From Micromonospora sp. WMMD812 (lineage in GTDB: Bacteria; Actinomycetota; Actinomycetes; Mycobacteriales; Micromonosporaceae), in the NCBI RefSeq assembly GCF_027497215.1, contig NZ_CP114904.1, positions 5,982,501-6,046,500 on the forward strand: a stretch of 64,000 bases of DNA, given 5' to 3'. The notes below the pieces were generated by a model. It saw nothing but the letters and a program-made list of their open reading frames with translations. It did no database searches and was not told the DNA's origin. A program made the position numbers and the translations under genes. The stretch's first letter is position 1. Each line of letters opens with the position of its first letter. Shown one piece after another: positions 38,417 through 45,869 of the stretch.

Positions 38417-39042
38417 CCCGGCTGATCATCTGGCGGCACGGCAACACCGACTGGAACGCCGCCAACCGGGTCCAGGGGCAGACCGACGTTCCGTTGAACG
38501 ACCTGGGCCGGGAGCAGGCCCGCGCGTCAGCTCCGCTGCTCGCCGCGCTGCGCCCGGACGCCCTCGTGGCCAGTGACCTCAGCCGGGCCGCCGAGACCGC
38601 CGCCGCGCTCGCCGCGGTGACCGGGCTGCCGGTCCGCAGGGACGCCCGCCTGCGTGAGCGCCACTTCGGGCGCTGGCAGGGGCTCACCCTGACCGAGGTC
38701 GCCGAGCAGTTCCCCGCCGAGTACGCGCGCTGGCGCGCCGGCGACCCGGATCCGGGGGCGGAGATCGAGACCCTGGACGACCTGGGCAAGCGGGTGGGCG
38801 CGGCCCTCGCCGACGCCGCCGAAACGGTGCCCGGCGGCACCGTCGTGGTCGCCACCCACGGCGGCGGCGCCCGGCAGGGCGTGGGGCACCTGCTCGGCTG
38901 GGATCCCGGCGTCCTGCGCACCGTCGGCTCGTTGCAGAACTGCCACTGGACCGAGTTGCGACACGACGACGTGCGGGGCTGGCACCTGCGGGCCCACAAC
39001 GTCGGCCTGGTGGTCGCACCGGCCGTCGCCGACGCCGTCTGA
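38413..39042 (+). CDS. Histidine phosphatase family protein (GpgP/Rv2419c-like)
   Basis: 209 residues. LIIWRHGNTDWNAANRVQGQ is the RHG phosphate loop with the catalytic histidine; the second histidine is in VVATHGGGARQGV. The order nadD-rsfS-phosphatase-(octT)-degV is that of Mycobacterium tuberculosis Rv2421c-Rv2417c, in which this phosphatase is glucosyl-3-phosphoglycerate phosphatase; octT is absent here. The mycobacterial function is therefore a hint and not an assignment. Coupled to rsfS by a four-base overlap. Confidence 0.9.
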   Translation: MTRLIIWRHGNTDWNAANRVQGQTDVPLNDLGREQARASAPLLAALRPDALVASDLSRAAETAAALAAVTGLPVRRDARLRERHFGRWQGLTLTEVAEQFPAEYARWRAGDPDPGAEIETLDDLGKRVGAALADAAETVPGGTVVVATHGGGARQGVGHLLGWDPGVLRTVGSLQNCHWTELRHDDVRGWHLRAHNVGLVVAPAVADAV

Positions 39043-39085
39043 CGCGGCCTCGTCGGGCCGGCCCGCATCGGCTAGCGTGCCGGGC

Positions 39086-39940
39086 ATGCCCGTCGCGGTC
39101 GTTACCGACTCCACCGCCTACCTCCCACCCGAGCTGGTGCGCGCGCACCGGCTGACCGTGGTGCCGCTGACCGTCGTGCTGAACGGCGCGGAGGGGCTGG
39201 AGGGGGAGGAGGTCGTCCCGGCCGACGCGGTGCGGGCGCTGCGCGGTCGGCGGGTCTCCGCGACCACCTCACGGCCCTCCCCGGAGCAGTTCGCGCGGAC
39301 GTACCGCGAGTTGCTCGACGCCGGTGCGACGGGGGTGGTGTCGGTGCACCTGTCGGCGGAGCTGTCCGGCACCGTCGAGGCGGCCCGACTGGCCGCCGAC
39401 GAGCTGGGCGGCCAGGTCGAGGTGGTGGACAGCCGCTCCACCGGGCTGGGCCTGGGCTTCCCGGTGATCGCGGCCGCCGAGGCCGCCGCCCGCGGCGCCG
39501 ACCTCGACGAGGTACGCCGGGCCGCGGTCGACGCCGTGGCCCGGACCACCATCTACTTCTACGTCGACACGTTGGAGTTCCTCCGCCGCGGCGGCCGGAT
39601 CAACGCGGCCGAGGCGCTGCTCGGGACCGCGCTGTCGGTCAAGCCGATCATGCACATGCCCGACGGCGCGATCGTGCTGAGGGACAAGGTCCGTACCGCC
39701 AGCCGGGGTGTGGCGCGCCTGATCGACCTCGCCGTCGAGGCCGCCGGTGACGCCGAGGTCGACCTCGGCGTCCATCACCTCGCCGCGCCGGAGCGAGCCG
39801 CGGCGCTGCTCGCCGCGCTGGTCGAGCGGCTCGACGACCGGGTGCGCGAGACGTACGTGTCGGAGGCCGGCGCCGTGGTCGCCGCGCACGCCGGTCCGGG
39901 GCTGGCCTGCGTCGTGGTGCACCGCCGCCCTAGCAGATGA
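39086..39940 (+). CDS. DegV family fatty-acid-binding protein
   Basis: 284 residues. The N-terminus PVAVVTDSTAYLPPELVRAH contains the conserved TDSTA, followed by VPADAVRALRGRRVSATTSR, and TIYFYVDTLEFLRRGGRINA, the family block near the middle. DegV (FakB-like) proteins bind a long-chain fatty acid for phosphorylation by FakA; no fakA lies here. ATG 39086 is chosen over GTG 39077. Confidence 0.93.
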   Translation: MPVAVVTDSTAYLPPELVRAHRLTVVPLTVVLNGAEGLEGEEVVPADAVRALRGRRVSATTSRPSPEQFARTYRELLDAGATGVVSVHLSAELSGTVEAARLAADELGGQVEVVDSRSTGLGLGFPVIAAAEAAARGADLDEVRRAAVDAVARTTIYFYVDTLEFLRRGGRINAAEALLGTALSVKPIMHMPDGAIVLRDKVRTASRGVARLIDLAVEAAGDAEVDLGVHHLAAPERAAALLAALVERLDDRVRETYVSEAGAVVAAHAGPGLACVVVHRRPSR

Positions 39941-40036
39941 CAGCATGATTAGGGCGTTCTGCACAGCCGGCTCCGCCGTCCACAGGTGACGAGCCGGGCG
40001 ACCCACCGGGCCCGCCCGTCGCCCTAGCGTCACGCC

Positions 40037-40885
40037 GTGTCACACGATGACGAGACCGTGGTACGGCAGCGCCTGTGGCGGTTGGCGGCCCCGCCGTCAT
40101 CGCGGCCGGCACCGGCAGTCGGCTCGTCGCTGTCCGACCCTTCCCCGCCCGGCGCCCCGCCGGCGGTGCCGTCGACCGGTGTCGCCAAGCCGTCCACGTT
40201 GGACACCCCGTCGGAGGGCGAGACCGGCGTGGCCCGCCGGCTGCCGGGTCCCGGGGCGTTCGATCCCGGGCGCCGCGGCGTACGGGCGCTGGCCGCCGTC
40301 GCGGCGGTGGCGGTGCTCGGCGCCGGCTTCTGGGCCTGGCGCTCCCGCCCACGGGCGGAACCGGTCCGACCGGTTGCGAACGCCGCCGTGCCGATGGCGG
40401 ACGGCGCCGGCGAGACCGGCGCGAGCCCGGCGGGCGAGCTGGTGGTGGCGGTCGCCGGCAAGGTGCGCCGTCCCGGGCTGGTGCGGCTGCCGGCCGGCGC
40501 CCGGCTGGCCGACGCGGTGGAGGCGGCCGGTGGGGCGCTGCCCGGGGTGGACGTGGCCCTGCTCAATCCGGCCCGCAAGGTCGTCGACAGTGAGCTGATC
40601 GTGGTCGGGGTCATCCCACCGCCCGACGCCGCGGCCCCGCCGGCCGCTGCCCCCGGCGCGGGCGCCGTCCCGGGCGCGGGTGCCGCGCCCGGCGGGCGGG
40701 TCAATCTCAACACCGCCACCCTCGCCCAGCTCGACGCGCTGCCCGGGGTCGGCCCGGTGCTCGCCCAGCGCATTCTCGCCCATCGCGAGCAGCAGGGCGG
40801 CTTCCGGTCGGTCGGCGACCTCCGGCAGGTCGAGGGGATCGGCGACGCCCGCTACGAACAGCTCAAGGACCTGGTGACGGTGTGA
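40037..40885 (+). CDS. comEA: ComEA family DNA-binding protein
   Basis: 282 residues. A membrane segment near residues 93-107 (LAAVAAVAVLGAGFWAWRS) anchors the protein, with a Pro-rich cytoplasmic start. Then a SLBB-like domain (LVVAVAGKVRRPGLVRLPAG) and, at the C-terminus, paired helix-hairpin-helix motifs (VNLNTATLAQLDALPGVGPV, VGDLRQVEGIGDARYEQLKD) that bind duplex DNA. It is the receptor for DNA uptake across the wall. It overlaps comEC, its usual partner, by four bases; comEC here is broken. Confidence 0.93.
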   Translation: MSHDDETVVRQRLWRLAAPPSSRPAPAVGSSLSDPSPPGAPPAVPSTGVAKPSTLDTPSEGETGVARRLPGPGAFDPGRRGVRALAAVAAVAVLGAGFWAWRSRPRAEPVRPVANAAVPMADGAGETGASPAGELVVAVAGKVRRPGLVRLPAGARLADAVEAAGGALPGVDVALLNPARKVVDSELIVVGVIPPPDAAAPPAAAPGAGAVPGAGAAPGGRVNLNTATLAQLDALPGVGPVLAQRILAHREQQGGFRSVGDLRQVEGIGDARYEQLKDLVTV

Positions 40886-41529
40886 ACCTGCGACCCGACG
40901 GGCCGGAGCAGGTCGACGCCGGCACGCCTCCGGCGGCGTACGGGCCGGATCTGCGGCTGGCCGGGCTGGCGGTGGCGGCGTGGCTCACCGCCCTGGCCGG
41001 GCTGCACCTCGACGCCGCGACCACGTTGCTGATCGCGGGGGCGGCGGCCGTGCTCGCCGTCGCCGGCGCGCTGCACCTGCTCGGTCTGCTCGGGCGGCCA
41101 CGGGCCGTCGTCCGGCGGGACGGCTGGATCGCCGTCGCGGTGGGGCTCGGCGTCGTCTGCGGCGGCACGACCACCGCCGCGCGGCTGGCCGTACGCGACG
41201 CGGCTCCGCTGCGCGCCCTCGCCGAGCAGCGGGCGAGCGTCACCGCCGAGCTGGTCGTACGGGACGATCCCCGTCCGGTGCGGGGCGCCCCCGGCCGACC
41301 GGCCACCCTGCTCGTGCCGCTGGAACTGGTCGGCCTGTCCGGCCCGGACGGCCGGTGGATCAGCGCCCCGGTCCGGGTGCTGGTGCTCGCCACCGACCCG
41401 AGCTGGCGGAGCCTGCTGCCCGGGCAGCGGCTCAGCGCGGAGGGCCGGCTCGGCGCGCCACGGGGCGGCGACCTCACCGCCGCCGTGCTGGCCGTCGCCG
41501 GCCCACCGGCCCACCACGGTACTCCTTGA
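40882..41529 (+). pseudogene. comEC: comEC, 5' fragment (disrupted)
   Basis: 215 residues ending at a stop in GPPAHHGTP. It holds the first three membrane segments (AVAAWLTALAGLHLDAATTL, LIAGAAAVLAVAGALHLLGL) and the OB-like periplasmic domain (AEQRASVTAELVVRDDPRPV; ALEGRL). The gene resumes at 49466. About 60 residues around the start of the Competence domain are missing from both pieces by comparison with the family's layout. So this ComEC cannot form the channel, although comEA is intact. The start overlaps comEA. Confidence 0.88.
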
Positions 41530-41586
41530 GGGAGACCGCACCCCACGGCCTGCTCGCCCCGAAGTTGATCCCCAACAGGGTCACCC

Positions 41587-43134
41587 TCACCGAACTCGCC
41601 AGCTCCCCTGCGGCTGCTTCTCGGGCATCATCATGGGCCGCTGCAGCTTGCCCTGGGAGGCCAGCGCAAGCCAGCCTGCCCACCTGTCGACGAACTCATC
41701 CATCGCATCGATCGATAGAGGAGTGAACGGCCACGCCACCTGCACTCGCATGAGCCCGGGACCGATGGCTTCCGCCGCGTCGGATCCAGGGCTGAGCGCG
41801 TACGGATCGCGCGGACGGTCGCCTGCTCGCATCATCGGCTGATCCATGAAGGCCGTCTCGTACCAGTGGTACTCACCCGCCGTCTGCGCATCGCAGTACC
41901 AGAGGGAGTGACTTCTCCCTTCGTAGCCCTGATAGTTCGAAGGTGCCACGAGGCTCAGGCCAGCCGAAGCAACAACGTCGATGGGAGTTCTCGACTGCCC
42001 CCAGGGGTGCCGTTGTTCCTGAAGCGGGCCATCGAAGACCAGCTTCGCCCCGTTGAGGCTGATGGTCCAACCATCGCGGGACCTCCGTGCTTGGGGTCCG
42101 GCCGCGGGCTGCCTCTGAGCGAAGGTTGCTGCAGGAGCGTTCGCCAGGATGGCGTCCTTCAGGTAGTCCATCATCCTGGTCAAGGCTCGGCTTGCTGACT
42201 GCGCCAGCTCTTCTCTCCGCTCCTCCTCCGAGCGGGCTTCGGATGCTGCCCGTTCCTCCTCCCGGATCCGGTTCACCTCAGCAAGGTTCGCCTGCTGCAA
42301 CTGCGCCAACCCAGCCGACGGCGTGGCCTCGACGGCTCGCGTCAAGCGGGCAAGCAGGTTGGAGGGAGTCGGCCTCGCATCCATCCCCTTGTAGAGACAC
42401 TCGTCGATCATGGCAGCGATCGGCAGAGGAACGCCGCTGAGCAGTTCGGGGTTCTGGTGCAGGTGCTGCTCACGGAAGTCGTGGGCTTCTGGGCCCTCGA
42501 AGGGCCAGTTCCCCGAGAGCAGCTCGTAGGCGATCACGCCAAGGGCGTAGACATCTGTTGCAGACGTGGCCCTTATGCCGCGCCACTGTTCAGGCGCGGC
42601 GTACGGGGGTGTCATCGAGTACTTCCGAGTGTCCGGGGCCGTCGAGGACTCGGCGTATCGGGAGATGCCGAAGTCGGCCAGACACCAGTGTCCGTCGAGC
42701 AGGAGGACGTTCTCGGGCTTGAGGTCGCGGTGAACTACTCGGCCGTGCAAGTCGCTCAGGGCGGTTGCGATGTCCGTGAGGATGGTCAGAGCCTCGGCCA
42801 GCGAGAGCCGGCCCTGTGCGCTTTCAATGTGTTCCCGCAGCGACTTCTCGGCCCTCGGCATGACGAGGACCCAGTTGTCCTCCGTCTCGCCCCGATCGAT
42901 GATCGGCACAACGTTCCGGGCCCCGGCAAGGTCTACGAACAACAACTCCCGCTCAGCTCCTGGCCCCTTCGGAACGAGCTTCGCTACGGCGTTCGGGACC
43001 TGGTCGGAGCTTGCCTCCAGTACCCTCCCGAAGCCGCCTCCTCCTACCTGCTCGCCGAGCGTCCATTCGCTCGCGAGCAACAACCGCTGCCCCACGCTGC
43101 CTCGCCCCTCATCGCACTCACCGCTGCCAATCAT
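41587..43134 (-). CDS. Serine/threonine protein kinase with coiled coil and unknown C-terminal domain
   Basis: 515 residues. Kinase domain about 20-285: glycine loop GEQVGGGGFGRVLEA, catalytic Lys52 (NAVAKLV), HRDLKPEN at 135-142, DFG at 154-156, APE at 180-182. A Glu/Arg-rich coiled coil follows (VNRIREEERAASEARSEEER) with MMDYLKDAILA, then a C-terminal domain of about 170 residues with aromatic strands (SHSLWYCDAQTAGEYHWYET) that I do not recognise. No membrane segment or PASTA repeats, so it is not PknB-like. A GTG at 43095 with GAGGGG upstream may be the real start. Last gene of the cargo block; 40 bases after the small charged protein. Confidence 0.9.
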   Translation of the reverse strand: MIGSGECDEGRGSVGQRLLLASEWTLGEQVGGGGFGRVLEASSDQVPNAVAKLVPKGPGAERELLFVDLAGARNVVPIIDRGETEDNWVLVMPRAEKSLREHIESAQGRLSLAEALTILTDIATALSDLHGRVVHRDLKPENVLLLDGHWCLADFGISRYAESSTAPDTRKYSMTPPYAAPEQWRGIRATSATDVYALGVIAYELLSGNWPFEGPEAHDFREQHLHQNPELLSGVPLPIAAMIDECLYKGMDARPTPSNLLARLTRAVEATPSAGLAQLQQANLAEVNRIREEERAASEARSEEERREELAQSASRALTRMMDYLKDAILANAPAATFAQRQPAAGPQARRSRDGWTISLNGAKLVFDGPLQEQRHPWGQSRTPIDVVASAGLSLVAPSNYQGYEGRSHSLWYCDAQTAGEYHWYETAFMDQPMMRAGDRPRDPYALSPGSDAAEAIGPGLMRVQVAWPFTPLSIDAMDEFVDRWAGWLALASQGKLQRPMMMPEKQPQGSWRVR

Positions 43135-43174
43135 TCGAGACTACGCAACGGGTCAGACACCGGTTGAACCTAGA

Positions 43175-43732
43175 TCAGGACTTCTCAGCGATGTCCTTGA
43201 GCCAGTCGTTGATCCACCTCATGTGGTCACCCGCGCCGATCCCGTTCTGGTCCCTCAGCACCTCTTGAACGCCGCTTACAGCCCCCCTGAGCTGACGCAG
43301 CTCCTCAGCCACAGCGAGGACCGCATATGTGAGCGCCTGGCGGTGCAGACCGGCGTTGTCGCCCAGGTCGAGATCGCCCTGGTTGGCGGCCTCCAGCAAG
43401 TTGATCGCCGTCTCGCTCAGGCTCACCTTCGGCATGACGCATCCCTCCCCGTTAATCGGCCTATCGGGGGATCTTGTCGGATTCGCTGCTGATGGTGTTG
43501 GCACTGTCGGCTGGACGACAGAACGGGCCCTCACCGCCCTCGACGGTAGCTGGCCTGATGGGCCGCCACTCTCGCGAGGAATGACCTTGATGCCAAGGCA
43601 GGCGTTGGCGGCCGCCCACTGCTCCCATGTCGGTGGAGGTGCCTTGGCGAGTTGGCGCTGGATCCACGCCTCGCGGGCCGCCTCCTCTGCTGCGGCACGC
43701 TCCTCACGACGACTTCTCTTGGCGGCGCTCAT
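43175..43732 (-). CDS. Small charged protein, with a possible internal start
   Basis: 185 residues. The ATG at 43732 follows GAGGAGG. The N-terminus is a basic/acidic helix (AAKRSRREERAAAEEAAREA). A second start, ATG 43435 preceded by GGGGAGGG, would give an 86-residue product (PKVSLSETAINLLEAANQGD) with the compact helical C-terminal half. Both fit in one frame, so two products are possible. No family recognised. It lies between the HNH gene and the kinase gene on the same strand, 124 and 40 bases apart, so the three are probably one transcript. Confidence 0.65.
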   Translation of the reverse strand: MSAAKRSRREERAAAEEAAREAWIQRQLAKAPPPTWEQWAAANACLGIKVIPRESGGPSGQLPSRAVRARSVVQPTVPTPSAANPTRSPDRPINGEGCVMPKVSLSETAINLLEAANQGDLDLGDNAGLHRQALTYAVLAVAEELRQLRGAVSGVQEVLRDQNGIGAGDHMRWINDWLKDIAEKS

Positions 43733-43856
43733 CCCTGCCTCCTCTTGGGTGGCTTGCTTCTCTACCGAGCGGAGGTGCCGCGAGGCGACGGCTGGTGGGC
43801 GTTGCTCCTGCCGAGGGGGAGACTGGTCTAGTGGCCAGCCCTCGACCGCACCGTGA

Positions 43857-44951
43857 TCAGGCGCCCTGCTTGATGAGAATGTAGGACCAGGCACCTAGCG
43901 CGGCTACTACCGCGAAGCCGCACCAGAACATGCCCCACCTGAAGGCACGCCAACTCCAGTCGCCCCCTCCATTACCGCTACCCGCGGTCCGGGCGAAGTT
44001 GTCGGATGCCTGTTCGATCGATCGTGCGGTCTCGCCCATCCCTTGCGCGGAAGCGATGGCCCGATGCAGGCGATCCGCGACGTTGTCAAGCTCGTAGATC
44101 TTGCTGTCCAGGTTGTCGAGGCCGGCACCGGCGATTCGATCCGCAGCGTTCGACAGCTTCTCCGCGTTGAGGCTGACCAGCTCGAACCTCCCGGCCGCCT
44201 CTCGCAGCGGTGCCACGTAATCCGGAAGGTTTATGAGGCCTCGCGAGGCCTCATAAAGCATGGGCGCGTACTCCCGGGCGTTCCGGAGTCCGCTTGCTGA
44301 CTCATACAACATCGAACCGAAGTCCTCCAGCGTGCGAAGGCCCTGCGCCGACTCGTGCAGCATCCAAGTCTGGTCTTCAAGATCGGAAAAGACGCGTGCA
44401 CAGAACTCCAGTCGTGCGATGGCTTCTTCGCTCATGTAGGGCTCGTGGAAGGATGCACTCACCATGGACTTGATCAACTGCAGAGTCTCGTTGCTCACGT
44501 CCCTTAGCTGATCGATCGCATCGATTATCTCTTCTTTCGTCTTGTTGACGGCGAGTTCCATTCGCTCTTGAAGTAGCTCATCGTCGAGCGGTGGCAGCTT
44601 CACGAGTGTGGCGGCTAGGTCCCCTTCCCGCTTCTTCTTCCACTCGTGCAGCAAGGACGCTGGGTATAGCTCTTCCCATAGCTTGAGGTCGTCGACTTCG
44701 GTGTGATGTGGTGCGCATAGCAGGATGAGGTTCTTGAAGCTGTTCCGTTGCGAGATGCTCATCTTGGAGTCGTAGCGCGCCTCGCCCTCGGCCAGGGCAC
44801 AGATGTGTGCGATCTGCACGTTGACCCTTGGCGCTCCGCTCTCGGTCATCCGAAGGACGCGCGTCTTGCACTTCGGCGCGTAGCAAGTTCCACGGCTCAG
44901 CATGTAGAGAGCCTTCTCTGTGCCCGAGCCGTAGTAGCGGCTGTTGCTCAT
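43857..44951 (-). CDS. HNH-type nuclease domain protein with 17-residue repeats and C-terminal membrane anchor
   Basis: 364 residues. The N-terminal 100 hold an HNH-like zinc nuclease: Cys23 and Cys28 (TCYAPKC), His49 (VQIAHICA), Asn74 and the CAPHH at 79-83. Residues 197-264 are four tandem 17-residue repeats starting MLHESAQGLRTLEDFGS and MLYESASGLRNAREYAP. Then a helical region and a single hydrophobic C-terminal segment (FWCGFAVVAALGAWSYILIK) near 342-361. The nuclease therefore sits in the cytoplasm, tied to the membrane. This layout is not one I know. First gene of the HNH, small protein, kinase block. Confidence 0.85.
   Translation of the reverse strand: MSNSRYYGSGTEKALYMLSRGTCYAPKCKTRVLRMTESGAPRVNVQIAHICALAEGEARYDSKMSISQRNSFKNLILLCAPHHTEVDDLKLWEELYPASLLHEWKKKREGDLAATLVKLPPLDDELLQERMELAVNKTKEEIIDAIDQLRDVSNETLQLIKSMVSASFHEPYMSEEAIARLEFCARVFSDLEDQTWMLHESAQGLRTLEDFGSMLYESASGLRNAREYAPMLYEASRGLINLPDYVAPLREAAGRFELVSLNAEKLSNAADRIAGAGLDNLDSKIYELDNVADRLHRAIASAQGMGETARSIEQASDNFARTAGSGNGGGDWSWRAFRWGMFWCGFAVVAALGAWSYILIKQGA
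44230..44257. repeat. 28-bp perfect palindrome inside the HNH gene
   Basis: TTTATGAGGCCTCG followed at once by its exact complement. It encodes LYEASRGLI of the third 17-residue repeat. A perfect 28-bp palindrome in coding DNA is unlikely by chance; it might mark a recombination or binding site. Confidence 0.95.
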
Positions 44952-45581
44952 GCTTCTCTCCCGACCATCTCGCGTCGAGCGACCACGCTAGGCGAGAGGG
45001 GTGACACTCACCGCTGATCAAGAACTTCTCGCACTCGGTGCACTCCACACTTATCGGGCCGCAAGGACGTGTCTGGCCGACTGCGAGTTGCGCGGTCCAT
45101 CGTGGAGAGCATGGCCGACTTCGGCCTGACTGGCGTTAGGTCCAGCGTGTGCGGCGGGCGGCCCGCGCGCTCGGGCGTGGCGGGCCGGTTGTGTCGGTGG
45201 GAGCCAGTACAGTGATGTGAAGCCATGTCATGACTGCGGCGCTTCTAGCAGCCGGTCGGGCGGGCCCTCACTTGGCACTCTGCCCTGTCGGCTTCCCAGC
45301 CCCCTTCAAGATCACCTCAACCACAACATGTTGTGGTCATTTTGACCGCATGCTACTACCCCTTGGGGTGCATCGTTGCGGTCCTGAATGGAATGTGGTT
45401 GACTACTGCCGGAGGCAAGAAGCCTTTAGGAACACAACAACCCGGCGGAGCCGGGTGGCACCGTCGGGTCGTTGGGTCTATTCGCGGTAGATCTCAACCT
45501 TACCAACCTTAGCTTCGGGACGACTAGTCCCCTGGTGGGTGTCGGCGGTGCTCCGTTGTGCGATGACGAAAGGAGCACGGC
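44952..45581. other. 630-bp gap between divergent element genes, mostly unassigned
   Basis: No convincing gene on either strand: open frames here lack ribosome-binding sites and have poor composition. The gap holds an 18-bp palindrome at 45320-45337, a short hairpin ACCCGGC-GGA-GCCGGGT at 45440-45456, and AT-richer DNA near 45340-45420 that may carry promoters for both directions. Confidence 0.6.
45320..45337. promoter_or_regulatory. 18-bp perfect palindrome, probable operator
   Basis: ACCACAACATGTTGTGGT is fully self-complementary and lies between the divergent HNH and small-ORF genes of the element. Such sites bind dimeric repressors; the HTH protein of the element is a possible partner. 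Confidence 0.6.
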
Positions 45582-45806
45582 ATGGGTAAGAGATGGCGCG
45601 GCAGCAGGCGCAGGCCGGCGGGACGGATGGAGGTCCGGTCGTCGGTCCGGCTGACGCAGCAGCCGGGTGAGTACGCCCGCTACTCCGGCATCTGGCAGGC
45701 CCTGAGGGGTGAGTACCAGGCCACCGTCGTCCGGGGGCGCCGGATGCCCCCGACGCGACTCGGTGGAGCGTGGGTGCTGCTGAGGCGGACCCGCACCAAG
45801 CAGTAG
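45582..45806 (+). CDS. Small basic hypothetical protein of the element
   Basis: 74 residues (GKRWRGSRRRPAGRMEVRSS; ends LGGAWVLLRRTRTKQ). The ATG follows AGGAG at 6 bases. Highly basic and Arg-rich. I do not recognise it; similar short basic proteins occur in actinomycete integrative elements. Convergent with the FtsK-like gene, with a hairpin between. Confidence 0.55.
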   Translation: MGKRWRGSRRRPAGRMEVRSSVRLTQQPGEYARYSGIWQALRGEYQATVVRGRRMPPTRLGGAWVLLRRTRTKQ

Positions 45807-45820
45807 CTGGTCAGTAGCCA

Positions 45821-45860
45821 AGCCGGCGGCTCCGCTCGTGATGAGGGGAGCCGCTCGGCT
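45821..45860. terminator. Hairpin between convergent element genes
   Basis: An imperfect 17-bp stem (AGCCGGCGGCTCCGCTC with GAGGGGAGCCGCTCGGCT; one bulge and one mismatch) lies 15 bases after the small basic gene and 10 before the end of the FtsK-like gene, so it can stop both. Confidence 0.65.
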
Positions 45861-45869
45861 GTGCGGCTT

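Noticed and set aside
45008..45226. 72-codon frame on the minus strand in the element gap
   Set aside because: No ribosome-binding site or family; composition like antisense frames.
45230..45490. 86-codon frame on the plus strand in the element gap
   Set aside because: No ribosome-binding site, lies over the palindrome and AT-rich DNA, and reads like a spurious protein.
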